Shown: one piece after another, positions 33,477 to 43,656 of the stretch | Numbering within the stretch: the first letter of the stretch is position 1 | Layout of the letters: every line of letters starts with the position of its first letter | Assembly: GCF_029360725.1 (NCBI RefSeq) | Contig: NZ_JARKMY010000002.1 | Location: forward strand, 1,188,730 to 1,252,729 | Origin: Chryseolinea sp. H1M3-3 | GTDB taxonomy: Bacteria; Bacteroidota; Bacteroidia; Cytophagales; Cyclobacteriaceae | Direction of reading: 5' to 3' | DNA length: 64,000 nt | Made by a program: the position numbers and the translations under genes | Notes under the pieces: generated by a model | What the model was told of the DNA's origin: nothing | Seen by the model: the letters and a program-made list of their open reading frames with translations, nothing else | Database searches by the model: none

Positions 33477-34446
33477 GAATCTAAAACCATTTGACGGTCA
33501 ACATTGCGAAACAACAGCAACAGGAACTTTATTGCTACAATTGGGAATTGAACTTTCTGAACCAATGCTTTTTGGACTTGGAGAAGGACTTGGTTTCATT
33601 TTTTGGAATATGAAATCCATGAATTTTCCATTTATCGGTGGGCGTATTAAACCTGATTTAATAACTCAAAATATAGCCAAGAACCTAAACCTTGAATTGA
33701 ATGTTAAGGAGACTTCTTCAACAAAAAAGGCTTGGGACAATGTAAAGCTATTGCTTGACCAAGGCCAAGTGGTAGGACTGAAATTAGACTGCTATCATTT
33801 AGAGTATTTTTCAAGACCCTTTCATTTTGCAGGCCATTATGCAGCCATGTATGGTTACGACAACGAAACGGCATACTTGGTTGACACAAAACAACAAGGC
33901 GGTAAAGTGAAAACCAGTTTGAAAAGTTTAGCATTAGCAAGAGCCGAAAAAGGTCCGATGGCTTCAAGAAATTTGTATTATACTTTTAGCAAAACTGCCA
34001 GGAAATTTGATTTAAAAACGGCTATTCCATCTGCAATTCGTAACAATGCAACTGAGTTTCTCAATCCACCCATCAACAATATCGGCTACAAGGGAATTTT
34101 GAAAACAAGCACTGAAATAATCAAATGGTTCAAGGCAAGTAAAGACATTGAAAATGATTTCAAAATGTCTGCAATGCTTATGGAGAAAGCAGGAACAGGT
34201 GGTGCATTATTCAGAAATTTATACCGTGACTTTTTAAAGGAAAGTTACGATTTGCTTAAAGTTGGCAAACTAAAATCAGGACACGAAGCATTTGTGGAAA
34301 TTGCCGAACTTTGGACTTCAGTTTCTCAACTATTTGAGAAAGTAAGCCAAACGAAAGACTTCAAGTATATACAACAAGCGTCAGACATTTTAAAACAACT
34401 TTCAATAAAAGAGAAAAACGCAATGGATATATTGGCGACAATATAG
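33466..34446 (+). CDS. BtrH-like protein with C-terminal helical domain
   Basis: 326 aa. Residues 1-170 form the BtrH N-terminal fold, a cysteine-protease-like acyltransferase domain: Cys in FDGQHCETTATG, His in HFAGHYAAMYGYD, followed by AYLVDTKQQGG. In butirosin biosynthesis BtrH transfers an acyl-amino acid side chain. The rest is the helical DUF4872-type domain. No pathway genes (acyl carrier protein, ligase) are adjacent, so a transfer or amidase reaction on an unknown substrate is only inferred. ATG overlaps the preceding small membrane protein. Confidence 0.75.
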   Translation: MKIENLKPFDGQHCETTATGTLLLQLGIELSEPMLFGLGEGLGFIFWNMKSMNFPFIGGRIKPDLITQNIAKNLNLELNVKETSSTKKAWDNVKLLLDQGQVVGLKLDCYHLEYFSRPFHFAGHYAAMYGYDNETAYLVDTKQQGGKVKTSLKSLALARAEKGPMASRNLYYTFSKTARKFDLKTAIPSAIRNNATEFLNPPINNIGYKGILKTSTEIIKWFKASKDIENDFKMSAMLMEKAGTGGALFRNLYRDFLKESYDLLKVGKLKSGHEAFVEIAELWTSVSQLFEKVSQTKDFKYIQQASDILKQLSIKEKNAMDILATI

Positions 34447-34642
34447 CCGAACCGTTGAGTGAAATTCCAGGTATTTGTCAAAGCTCCCCGGATTTTTTCA
34501 TTACCGGATTAGCAGTAGATCATAGTCTCATTGCAACATCGGGTTACGGGGATAGTGTATCAGTATTTATATCCCGTCGCCTCATACGGTTTTGAGTTAG
34601 CGGTAATTGAAGATTCTATATAGCAAATCAAAATCAATAATT

Positions 34643-35326
34643 ATGAAGAACGCAGTTACAGTTTTGATATTCGGAATAGTAGTTCACGCTTCGTTAGCTA
34701 TTGGGCAGAGCGAGCCGGGCAAACGAACATCAGCTACAGACAAAAATCCCAAAAATGTTAAAATTGGCGCTCAGGTGTGGACGGCTGAAAATCTGAATGT
34801 GGGGCATTTTAGAAATATGGATCCTATTCAGGAAGCGAAAAATGCAGATGAATGGAAGAAAGCACTCAATGAAGGTAAGCCTGCATGGTGTTATTATGAA
34901 TTTAATGAGGCCAATGGTTTGGTTTATGGAAAGTTTTATAATTGGTACGCCGTCAATGATCCCAGGGGACTTGCTCCTAAGGGTTGGCATATTCCTCAAT
35001 ACCAAGAATGGGAAAGCCTGATCAGTGCTGTTGGGCCTAATCAGGTTTGGGATAAGATGGTGGACGCTGCCGGATGGATGAAAGGACTGTCCAAAACCTC
35101 GAACGAAACTGGCTTTAGTGTTTTAGGAGGTGGTCTATGTGGCGAATCTAGCTTTGGCGGAATTGGAATGGAGACCGCATTCTGGTGCGCTTCAAAAGAC
35201 ACTTCATCTATTCAGAATAACTCGAATCTTCTGTCAATCCATTTCGGTATAAGTTGGGCACCTGGTATAGGTAAGGTTTTTGGTGAAGAAAAGGGCGGGA
35301 TGTACGTGAGATGCGTAAAGGACTAG
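34643..35326 (+). CDS. FISUMP-domain secreted protein
   Basis: 227 aa, signal peptide MKNAVTVLIFGIVVHASLAI, then GQ. The mature protein is a Fibrobacter succinogenes major paralogous domain: VKIGAQVWTAENLNVGHFRN, GLVYGKFYNWYAVNDPRGLA, PKGWHIPQYQEWESL, the central GFSVLGGGLC and the terminal MYVRCVKD. FISUMP domains fold like C-type lectins or formylglycine enzymes and occur in surface proteins of Bacteroidota. Binding function only. The ATG at 34643 is used, since it starts the signal peptide (frame open from 34607). Confidence 0.85.
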   Translation: MKNAVTVLIFGIVVHASLAIGQSEPGKRTSATDKNPKNVKIGAQVWTAENLNVGHFRNMDPIQEAKNADEWKKALNEGKPAWCYYEFNEANGLVYGKFYNWYAVNDPRGLAPKGWHIPQYQEWESLISAVGPNQVWDKMVDAAGWMKGLSKTSNETGFSVLGGGLCGESSFGGIGMETAFWCASKDTSSIQNNSNLLSIHFGISWAPGIGKVFGEEKGGMYVRCVKD

Positions 35327-35449
35327 TGGCAGTTGAAGCAGAAAATATTTTCAACATTAAGCGTCTACAATACAAAAAATGTAATCTATAGTATCTATGC
35401 ATTATTTGTAACCTATTGATTTATTGTAAGTCTTTTCTAAAATCCAAAA

Positions 35450-36262
35450 ATGAAATCAGGTGGAACTTTTATAAATCGGAGAACAGATAAAACCCTTCAG
35501 CATCTTGTACATAGTTTCTATTATCAGGAATTCAACCGGAATGTTGCAAGTAATTCGGGTCTCATTGCCGATGACGGGTGCTATGAAATCATGTTTGTAA
35601 AAGAGACCGATGCTTTTTTGAGTTATGGTATAAACAATAGGAGCAAAATCCCACATACATACACTATTAATAGAGTACCCCAGCCGTTCTCGATCGATTT
35701 TAAAGCTTGCTTTACCACCTTTTGTATAAAACTACAGCCCTGGAACAACGGAATGTTTTTTCCGAATTCACTGCCGCAAGGGATTTTGGATTTGAGAACA
35801 TTATTCGGAAAAGAAATACTTGATCTGCATGAAAATATCTTTAGTTCCAAATCTTTTAATGAGATGGTGACACTCGCAGAACAGTTTTTAATCGCTAAGG
35901 AATATTGCTTATCTGCTGAAATGGAGTTTGTCAAATCGGTCTGCGAAAAAATTTACGATTGCAAAGGGAGTGTAAGTGTAAATGAACTGGCTGAAACATT
36001 CGATGTGCCACGACAAATTTTAAACAAGATATTTTTCCGGCATGTAAAACACACGGTAAAAAAATTTCTGGTTCTCATTAGAATGCGGGCATCAATAGAA
36101 TACAAACTCGCTAACCCTACATCTTCCTTTACAGAGATCGCTTATAAATTCGGATACTCCGACCAGGCTCATTTCGTCAATGATTTCAGAAAGGTCTGCG
36201 GTGTTACCCCTTCAATGTTCGTAAAAACACCTTCCTATTCCTGCAATGATTTAAGACGGTAA
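35450..36262 (+). CDS. AraC-family regulator (DUF6597-type sensor)
   Basis: 270 aa. The N-terminal half is a DUF6597-like domain (TLQHLVHSFYYQEF, IADDGCYEIMFVKE, AFFT-type middle). The C-terminal HTH_18 pair comprises VNELAETFDVPRQILNKIFF and AYKFGYSDQAHFVNDFRKVC. Cytoplasmic activator type. The neighbours are a FISUMP gene upstream and the broken serine hydrolase downstream; neither is an obvious target. It resembles the regulator at 44185 in architecture. Confidence 0.85.
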   Translation: MKSGGTFINRRTDKTLQHLVHSFYYQEFNRNVASNSGLIADDGCYEIMFVKETDAFLSYGINNRSKIPHTYTINRVPQPFSIDFKACFTTFCIKLQPWNNGMFFPNSLPQGILDLRTLFGKEILDLHENIFSSKSFNEMVTLAEQFLIAKEYCLSAEMEFVKSVCEKIYDCKGSVSVNELAETFDVPRQILNKIFFRHVKHTVKKFLVLIRMRASIEYKLANPTSSFTEIAYKFGYSDQAHFVNDFRKVCGVTPSMFVKTPSYSCNDLRR

Positions 36263-36463
36263 TCGTCCATACCAAAAATACAATTTTTCTAATTTCTGAG
36301 ATTCTAATTTTGCTTAAGCATTTTCTTATGATTTCTGCCGGTACGAAATCATCGGCCCTTATCGGGTAAGAAAATCGAGTAGGGTAGTCGTGGTAAAGCT
36401 TACATCATGACTGGTGCCCCTATTGTTATTTGACTGCTATTAAATTTATAATTCTCTTCATCT

Positions 36464-38171
36464 ATGAAAAAAATAAAGGTATTCTATTCCATATTGATTG
36501 TTTTTATAACCATTTGTTCATGTAGCTCCAACCCGCAAAATTTTTTGATTCTTGGTAAAACTTTTTATTCAGAAATTTCACCCCAGAAACTGGATACATT
36601 TTATGTGCAGATGCGATCAAATGAATTTGCCAGTATCCGCATTACCGAAAAGCATGTAAGAATTAATGCCCGTGTATATGATCCACAGAATAGTCTGATT
36701 CAATACAAGGATGAAAACCAGATGGGAGATAAAGAAGTAGTAACTATTTTTTCTAAAGAATCAGGTATCTATAAGATTATTGTCGGGTGGAACTTTAACG
36801 AACCTTTAACAGGAAAATATACAATTACGCTTGATAAGTTGGAGGGCGCAGGAAATAATGCCGTAGAAAAATCGAAACAATTGTTCGATGGCTGGTATGA
36901 AAAGTATACCCCAGGTGCAGCGCTTCTGGTGATTAAGAATGAAAAAGTTGTACTGAAACTTACCAAAGGCCTTGCAAACCTTGAGGACAACATACCCATC
37001 AGGACCAGCTCTTTGTTTGAGTTAGCCTCCTGTTCCAAACAATTTACAGGTTACGATAGCTTTGCTTGTTGATCAAGGTAAGATCAGTTTGGAGGATGAT
37101 ATCAGGAAATATTTACCTGAAATGCCTGACTATGGAACACCGATCACAATTGCCAATCTGGTGTATCACACTTCGGGAATTAGAAGTACTGACGATTTGC
37201 AGTTTGCCGGCTTCGGCCCTCAGGATATAACGACGCTTCCTATCTGTTTAAACTTTGCCTTTGCACAAAAGCAGCTTCTCTTTAATCCTGGAGCACGTTA
37301 CAACTATTCCAATACCAATTATAATTTACTTGTCGAGATAGTCAGTAGAGTAACCGGGACACCCTTTTCTGAATGGTGTAAGGAAAATATTTTCCGGCCT
37401 TACGGAATGAACAATACCTGGTTTAAAACTGACATCGGACAGGTTGCAGAACATGGTGTACATTGTTATTCAGGCACTAAAGATGGCTTCGTGGAGTTGC
37501 AAAATAACTGGGCGGCTACAGGCGCTTCAGGATTGCAAACTTCTATCGACGATCTTGAAAAATGGCTGATTGGTATAGAAAGCAGGCAGCACATGAACGA
37601 TCGAATTTATAAGCTGTTGAATACCACTACCACCCTGAAGGATGGAAGTCCAAATAAGTATGTTTTTGGGAACGAAGTGGTAAAAAACGATAACAAGAAT
37701 GAGGTCGCTCATTTGGGACTGGTTTTGGGTTTCAGAACGGCAATACTCCGTTACCCTGATCAAAAATTATCTATAGTTTACCTGAGCAATGATGGTAATG
37801 ATGCCACCTACCAGCGTGCCTGGAAAATCAGGGATATTTTTCTGGGAACAAATACTGAGAACCTGCCCGATCTGAATAAGATGCCGACGGTGGAGGGCGC
37901 TTTAAAGCAAATAGAGAATGCAAAAAAGTATAGGGAGACCGTGGATGTAAATCCGTATGTGGGTACTTATTTTTCAGAAGAGTTGTCAACCGTCTGGACG
38001 TTGAAAAATGAAGATGGCCAGCTTGTGATACATCATCCTCGCATCCATCCGATTAAACTTAAAAGTTCAAGTAAAGATCAGTTTAGCTTTCTCCAGTTTG
38101 TGCGAGATGATTCCGATGATGTAATTGGTTTGAAAATTTTAGGTGGAGGGATTGTTTTTGATAAAAAGTAA
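36464..38171 (+). pseudogene. Serine hydrolase (beta-lactamase family), frameshifted
   Basis: Two overlapping frames make one lipoprotein-type serine hydrolase. Part 1 (36464-37072) has a signal with lipobox (FITICSCSS), a pre-peptidase-like beta domain and the start of the beta-lactamase fold, up to the S-x-x-K motif (SCSK in FELASCSKQFTG). Part 2 (37062-38171) continues LLVDQGKISLEDDIRKYLPE, includes YSN in RYNYSNTNYNLLVEI and the HLG near the end. One base too many near 37050-37053 (between ACAGGT and ACGATAGCT) breaks the frame right after the catalytic motif. Either a recent pseudogene or a sequencing error. Confidence 0.75.
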
Positions 38172-38355
38172 TTGGTTATGCGCATTGATAATTATACTAA
38201 CGGAGATATTCAATATAGTTTAAGATCTTAAGCTTTCTTTCTGTGAGCCATCTCAGGTTAAGTGACGTTTTGTTAAATAGATGTTAATGAGACAATAAGA
38301 ATCCTCAAAGTTTGTATTTATTGGTAAGTTTCACTCAAGAAGAAACATTCGATAG

Positions 38356-40518
38356 ATGGATAAAAAAGCAGTTATTAATCGCCGGGATTTTATTAAAGCG
38401 GGTACCCTTGTCGGTGGTGGAATTTTGATTTCGATGGCAATACCATTCAAAGATGTCCTATCGACAAAGAGCGCCCCTCCGAATATATTTTCTCCAAATG
38501 CATTCTTGCGTATTGGAGAGGATGATAGCATCGTGATTATTCTTTCAAAGGTTGAGATGGGACAAGGCATCTGGACAACGTTACCTATGTTGATGGCTGA
38601 AGAATTAGATTGTGATTGGAAAAAAATAAAGGTTGAGCATAGTCCGCCGGGAACAGCGGATGATTTTCTGAAACCAGTGGTAGATCGATTTACCGGAGGC
38701 TCAGAGACCACTGTATCGCAATTTGATATTTACCGTCAGGCTGGTGCTACCGCTCGCATAATGTTAATAAATGCTGCTGCAAATAGATGGGGCGTAAAGC
38801 CTGAAATTTGCAGCACAGAAAATGGATATGTGATAGCAGGAAACAAGAAGTTGAGCTTTGGCAAAGTGGCGAATGATGCTTCCGTATTACCCAAACCTGT
38901 TGTTAAGCTTCGTGAGCCACAAGACTGGAAATATATTGGTAAATCTCAGAAACGGTTAGACAGTTTAGAAAAGATCAATGGAAAAGCAAAGTATGGCATG
39001 GATATCCAGTTTCCTGATTTGCTTACGGCTGTTGTGGCACATGCCCCGGTTATGGGTGGCAAGGTTAAGTCCTTTAACGCAGAGGCAGCAAAGGCGATAG
39101 AAGGAGTCAGGCATATTGTGCAAATTCCAACGGGAATATCTGTTCTTGCAGATAACTTTTGGGCTGCTCAAAAAGGACGTGATGCATTAACTATAGAATG
39201 GGAGCGTGGTGAAAATGAAAATATTGAAAGTAAGGCGTTGCTGGATGAGTATGTGCAACTATCAAAAACAAAAGGGCAAGTTGTCAAACAAAAGGGTGAT
39301 GTAACGGCTGGTTTAAAAAAGGCAAACAAATCAATTGAAGCGGAATTCAGTTTTCCTTTTCTGGCTCACGCACCCATGGAGCCTTTAAATTGTACAGTTA
39401 AAATAGAAAAAGATAAATGTGAAGTTTGGGCAGGCACCCAAGCTCCGAAACATCGGCAGGCCGAAGTCGCAGTATTTTTAGGTCTCCAGCCAGAGCAGGT
39501 TTTATTTCATACTCCTCATCTTGGAGGAAGTTTTGGCAGGCGCGGTACTTTCAGTTCTGACTGGATTATGGAAGCCGTTCATATTGCCAAGGCAAGCGGG
39601 CAGTTTATCAAACTGGTATGGACCCGTGAAGATGACATTAAGGGAGGATATTACAGACCTGTTTATCTGCATCGGGTTAATATTGGCATTGGTACAGATG
39701 GATACCCCGTGGCATGGCAACATCGCATTGTTGGCCAATCTCTTTTTACAGGCACGCCGTTAGAGGAATACATTGTTCAGAATGGAATCGATTATAGTTC
39801 TGTAACAACGGCTGCCCCATACTCAGACAGTATTCCTCATTGTTCTTTTGAATTGATTACTACTCACGTGGAGGTTCCGGTTTCAGCATGGCGCTCCGTA
39901 GGCCATACGCATACGGCTTTCGTAATGGAGACATTGGTAGATGAACTGGCTACAATAGCTAAAATCGATCCTGTTGAATATAGACGCTCGCTGTTTAAAA
40001 ATTCTCCCCGTCATTTAGCGGCACTCAATTTGGCTGCTGAAAAAGCAGAATGGAGTAAGCCCATGCCTGAAGGAAGATTTAGAGGTATAGCAGTTCATGA
40101 AGCAATGGGAAGTTATGTCTCACAAGTTGTTGAAATATCTATTGACGATAATAAGCTGCAGGTTCATCGTGTGGTTTGCGCCATAGATTGTGGTTTGGCT
40201 GTAAACCCTGATGGTGTTCATGCACAAATGGAAGGGTGTATTGTGTACGGTCTTACAGCGGCATTGTATGGTGAAATAACCATGGAAAAAGGTCAGGTAC
40301 AGCAATCAAACTTTCATGATTATCAAATGCTGAGAATGAATCAAATGCCTGAAGTCGAAGTGTATATTGTTCCTAGTTCGGAGAAGATGGGCGGCGCTGG
40401 GGAGCCAGGCGTTCCTCCAATAGCTCCTGCGTTGGCTAATGCTCTTTTTGCGGCAACGGGAAACCGGGTTAGACGATTGCCTATACAAAAAGCAGATTTG
40501 ATAAAATCGGATCTTTAG
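38356..40518 (+). CDS. Molybdenum hydroxylase large subunit (isoquinoline 1-oxidoreductase-like)
   Basis: 720 aa. The N-terminus is a Tat signal (NRRDFIKAG then a hydrophobic stretch), so the enzyme is exported folded. Then comes the xanthine-dehydrogenase-family molybdopterin-binding subunit in the IorB/quinoline-oxidoreductase arrangement: VEMGQGIWTTLPMLMAEELD, HLGGSFGRRGTFSSDW, and the catalytic-Glu region GGAGEPGVPPIAPALANALF. Enzymes of this family hydroxylate N-heteroaromatics or aldehydes with a molybdopterin cytosine dinucleotide cofactor. The partner 2Fe-2S subunit normally sits next to it; it is not in this window, and no maturation gene is adjacent. Confidence 0.9.
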   Translation: MDKKAVINRRDFIKAGTLVGGGILISMAIPFKDVLSTKSAPPNIFSPNAFLRIGEDDSIVIILSKVEMGQGIWTTLPMLMAEELDCDWKKIKVEHSPPGTADDFLKPVVDRFTGGSETTVSQFDIYRQAGATARIMLINAAANRWGVKPEICSTENGYVIAGNKKLSFGKVANDASVLPKPVVKLREPQDWKYIGKSQKRLDSLEKINGKAKYGMDIQFPDLLTAVVAHAPVMGGKVKSFNAEAAKAIEGVRHIVQIPTGISVLADNFWAAQKGRDALTIEWERGENENIESKALLDEYVQLSKTKGQVVKQKGDVTAGLKKANKSIEAEFSFPFLAHAPMEPLNCTVKIEKDKCEVWAGTQAPKHRQAEVAVFLGLQPEQVLFHTPHLGGSFGRRGTFSSDWIMEAVHIAKASGQFIKLVWTREDDIKGGYYRPVYLHRVNIGIGTDGYPVAWQHRIVGQSLFTGTPLEEYIVQNGIDYSSVTTAAPYSDSIPHCSFELITTHVEVPVSAWRSVGHTHTAFVMETLVDELATIAKIDPVEYRRSLFKNSPRHLAALNLAAEKAEWSKPMPEGRFRGIAVHEAMGSYVSQVVEISIDDNKLQVHRVVCAIDCGLAVNPDGVHAQMEGCIVYGLTAALYGEITMEKGQVQQSNFHDYQMLRMNQMPEVEVYIVPSSEKMGGAGEPGVPPIAPALANALFAATGNRVRRLPIQKADLIKSDL

Positions 40519-40914
40519 CGCTTGCGTTTGCAGGCTGTCAAATCATGTAAGTGTGACTGTGTAATTCTCGTCTGACATTCGTTCCGCATTTCGTTCGCTC
40601 AGGTAAGAGACTGCCAATATGCGAAGAATGTGTGTTAGTTTATTAATAACTTTTGAATTCTGTTCCGTTAGCGCAAATGCCCTGCTCTAGCAGCTTTTTT
40701 AGATGTTCATTGTGCCCCTGTTTAGGTTTATTACTCCAAAGAACTACGAAGTGCGCCGACGCTCCGGAAGTTTTGGTGCAACACCATGAACCGGTTAAAT
40801 AGTTTTTTGTATTTTGGAATGGAGTAAAATCAACCCAATCTCCTGAAGGCCGGTTTACCGGAGCTTCTATTATGTGAGTACATTTTTTGTTTATTATCCA
40901 CAGCCAACGAGTTT
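40519..40914. other. Non-coding gap with weak repeat trace
   Basis: No gene supported. The segment CCGGTTTACCGGAGCTTCTATTATG followed by GAGTACATTTTTT (40850-40889) loosely resembles part of the intron-like 5' module, too weak to call. The remainder shows nothing recognisable. Confidence 0.3.
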
Positions 40915-43212
40915 ATGATAAAGCACAATCTCAAACTTATTTTAAGAAGCTTATGGAGAAAGAGAATATACTCGATAATTATATTGTTCAGCTTGACTAT
41001 CGGATTTGTGTGTAGCAATATCCTTATCTCATTTCTTGTTTTTGAAACCAATACAGATACGTTCCACACTAATCGAGAGAAAACATTTCAGGTATTCAGT
41101 AATGATCCGTTTGGTGGTAACGACCGGATTGCCTTTATACCGGATTACTTTTTTGAATATCTGACCAATAACTATGCTGAAGTTAAAGATGTATGTCGGA
41201 TTTGGGATTTAGAGGGATTCACTATAAAAAAATCAAATGACCCATTTGATGATTTCAAAATACTATCCGTTGACAGTTCGTTCTTTACATTATTTGATTT
41301 CCCCTTGCTGCAGGGAAGAAAAGGTTTGTGTCTGACATCTGATAAAATCGTTATCACAAGGGATAAAGCTTTGACGTTGTTTGGGCATACCGATGTTGTT
41401 GGAAATCTGCTCACCGTATCCTCTTCCGATACCACGAAAGAATTAATTGTTTCCGCTGTTGTGGACAGACCCATTGAGAATAGTCATTTGAATTTTGATA
41501 TGCTCGTGCATCACTCAACGTTTTCCAACAAGTGGAGGGGTGGCGCTACTTACGTTTTATTGACAAGCGCGGATGCTCAGGAGCCTCTGGTAAAAAAAAT
41601 TAATAACGATCCTCGGCGTCCGGGACTTGTCGGTCTTGGAAAAACGGAGTACTTCTTTAATCCTTTGACTGAATCCTATTTCAATACCGACAACAAGATG
41701 AGCTATGTAAAAACAAGAAGCCCTATGTTTTTGACTGTCGGGTATATTGTTTGCGGCTTGGTGCTTTTTATAGCGAGCTTTAACTTCATAAATCTATTCT
41801 TACTTTCCTCGGAAAGCCGAAAAAAAGAAATTGGGATCAAGAAGACTTTGGGCGTTACCCGTCAAGGCCTGTTTAGTTTCTCAATAACGGAAGCGGGTGT
41901 TTACGTTTTCGCTGGCTTCTTACTTGCGATGATTATCACCTATTACACTATTCCGGTTTTTAATAATGTTTTTGAAGCCAATTTATTGCCTGAATATTTT
42001 TTAAATGTAAAGATCATCGCATCATTATGTATCGTTCTGTTTCTCATCGGCTCGTTGGTGGTTATATTGTCAGTTTCGAAACAGTGGAGTATGAAGTCAA
42101 TCAACCTGATGACTAAGGACTCTTCAAAGGTTAGGTTCAGTAGGCTTCTCTTTACTATTCAGTTTGTTATTTCCATCACGCTTGCCATCTGCGCGGTAAC
42201 TATCGTGCAACAGATGAACCATATAGAAAATGCTCCCCTTGGGTTTAACCGTCACATCGTTCAAATTGATGCACCAGATAAAAAATATGCGCATGCGCTC
42301 ACCGTTATCAAGCAGAAAATCGTTCAATTGCCGGATGTTAATAATGTAACAATCAGCAACGGAAATCCCATATTTGGCAATAGTATAGTTCGTTATGATC
42401 TTGAGCATGAGCAGTTCTATACGCCGTATTTGTTTGGTGGTGACGAAGATTATTTAAAAACATTAGACTTGAAGTTAGTAGAGGGTGAGCTGCCTTCGGA
42501 AATGAATAATGGAAAACTTGTTAATCAAACATTAGTCCGGCAGTTTAATCTCGAGAAGCCGATAGGTGAGAAAGTTCCAGGAACAAAGGATGTAATTGTC
42601 GGCGTAGTGGAAGACTTTACATGTGGCTCATTCAAACAGGAAATTCCTCCGTCAATTATCTCTTTTCATAAGGAGGGACAAGCTTTATTGATTGACTATA
42701 GCGGGATCAATCTATCAAAGATACTTCCACAAATACAAAAAGAATGGGAGAGCGCCTTCCCAGATTACACCTTTACCTATCGCGTCATTCAAGAACAATT
42801 AATGAGGAAATATAAAGAGGATACCTTCTTCTATAAAATTGTAATTACATTTTCTGTTATCAGTATGGTGCTGTCTTGCTTTGGATTGTTTGCGCTATCC
42901 TGGGCTGTGGTTCAAAGTCGTTCAAAAGAAATGGGCATTCGAAAAGTTCTTGGAGCAACTCCGTTGGACATATTGAATTTATTGACCTTGACGTTTACAA
43001 CACGCATTGTCCTCGCCTTTTTGATTGCCGCTCCAGTAGGCTATTACTTAATGAATGAATGGCTGACACGATTTGCTAATAAAATTGAACTTAACGTGTG
43101 GATTTTTTTTATAGCGGGCCTCATGGTTACGTTTATTGCCCTTATAACCCTTAGCTTACAAACAGTCAGGGCGGCAATGACCAACCCTGTTGACGAAATT
43201 AGAAGTGAGTGA
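40915..43212 (+). CDS. FtsX/MacB-like ABC transporter permease
   Basis: 765 aa without the prefix domain. Unit 1: TM1 IYSIIILFSLTIGFVCSNIL, periplasmic MacB-type domain, then TMs from about 270 with coupling helix KKEIGIKKTLGVT. Unit 2: LLFTIQFVISITLAICAVTI, periplasmic part, TMs from about 640 with SKEMGIRKVLGATPLDILNL. The four-TM-per-unit duplication is standard for Bacteroidota MacB-like permeases. No ATPase gene is adjacent. Substrate unknown; export or envelope signalling is usual. Confidence 0.9.
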   Translation: MIKHNLKLILRSLWRKRIYSIIILFSLTIGFVCSNILISFLVFETNTDTFHTNREKTFQVFSNDPFGGNDRIAFIPDYFFEYLTNNYAEVKDVCRIWDLEGFTIKKSNDPFDDFKILSVDSSFFTLFDFPLLQGRKGLCLTSDKIVITRDKALTLFGHTDVVGNLLTVSSSDTTKELIVSAVVDRPIENSHLNFDMLVHHSTFSNKWRGGATYVLLTSADAQEPLVKKINNDPRRPGLVGLGKTEYFFNPLTESYFNTDNKMSYVKTRSPMFLTVGYIVCGLVLFIASFNFINLFLLSSESRKKEIGIKKTLGVTRQGLFSFSITEAGVYVFAGFLLAMIITYYTIPVFNNVFEANLLPEYFLNVKIIASLCIVLFLIGSLVVILSVSKQWSMKSINLMTKDSSKVRFSRLLFTIQFVISITLAICAVTIVQQMNHIENAPLGFNRHIVQIDAPDKKYAHALTVIKQKIVQLPDVNNVTISNGNPIFGNSIVRYDLEHEQFYTPYLFGGDEDYLKTLDLKLVEGELPSEMNNGKLVNQTLVRQFNLEKPIGEKVPGTKDVIVGVVEDFTCGSFKQEIPPSIISFHKEGQALLIDYSGINLSKILPQIQKEWESAFPDYTFTYRVIQEQLMRKYKEDTFFYKIVITFSVISMVLSCFGLFALSWAVVQSRSKEMGIRKVLGATPLDILNLLTLTFTTRIVLAFLIAAPVGYYLMNEWLTRFANKIELNVWIFFIAGLMVTFIALITLSLQTVRAAMTNPVDEIRSE

Positions 43213-43404
43213 GTAGAAGGCGGCTGCAGCATTGTGTATAGTAATGTTAAGCTTCGCATGAACCGACTCGTTAATCATTTAATCCAAAGCAGTTAACCCG
43301 AGATTGATAATTATTCCTAACAGCCGAATATCAAACACTTGCGGAACGGTAGACGGAATGTTCGGATTGTCAAGCGGATAAAAAATTCTTAAATTGGTGA
43401 CATT

Positions 43405-43656
43405 ATGGGGGTAAAATTAAAAGAATTAAACTTTGAAAGGGAGAAACTTGAGATTATCAAATGGGTCACGGGTCTAAAAGACAGGGACGCAATTGAAAAA
43501 CTTAGGATGTTGCGAGACAGCCCAAAGAAACAGGACTGGTGGAACGAGATTGCTGATGAGGAGAAAACGGCGATAGATAAGGGGATAGAGGATATTAAAG
43601 CTGGACGAGTTAAACCACACAAGGAAGCGAAAAAGCTGTATGCAAAGTGGCTATAA
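43405..43656 (+). CDS. Antitoxin of a ParE/RelE-type toxin-antitoxin pair
   Basis: 83-aa charged protein (FEREKLEIIKWVTGLKDRDA, then a helix-rich WWNEIADEEKTAIDKGIEDI tail). Size, position immediately before a ParE-like toxin, and the 17-bp overlap with it identify it as the antitoxin. The DNA-binding type is not evident. The C-terminal acidic/aromatic segment probably wraps the toxin. The pair is expected to be autoregulated. Confidence 0.75.
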   Translation: MGVKLKELNFEREKLEIIKWVTGLKDRDAIEKLRMLRDSPKKQDWWNEIADEEKTAIDKGIEDIKAGRVKPHKEAKKLYAKWL

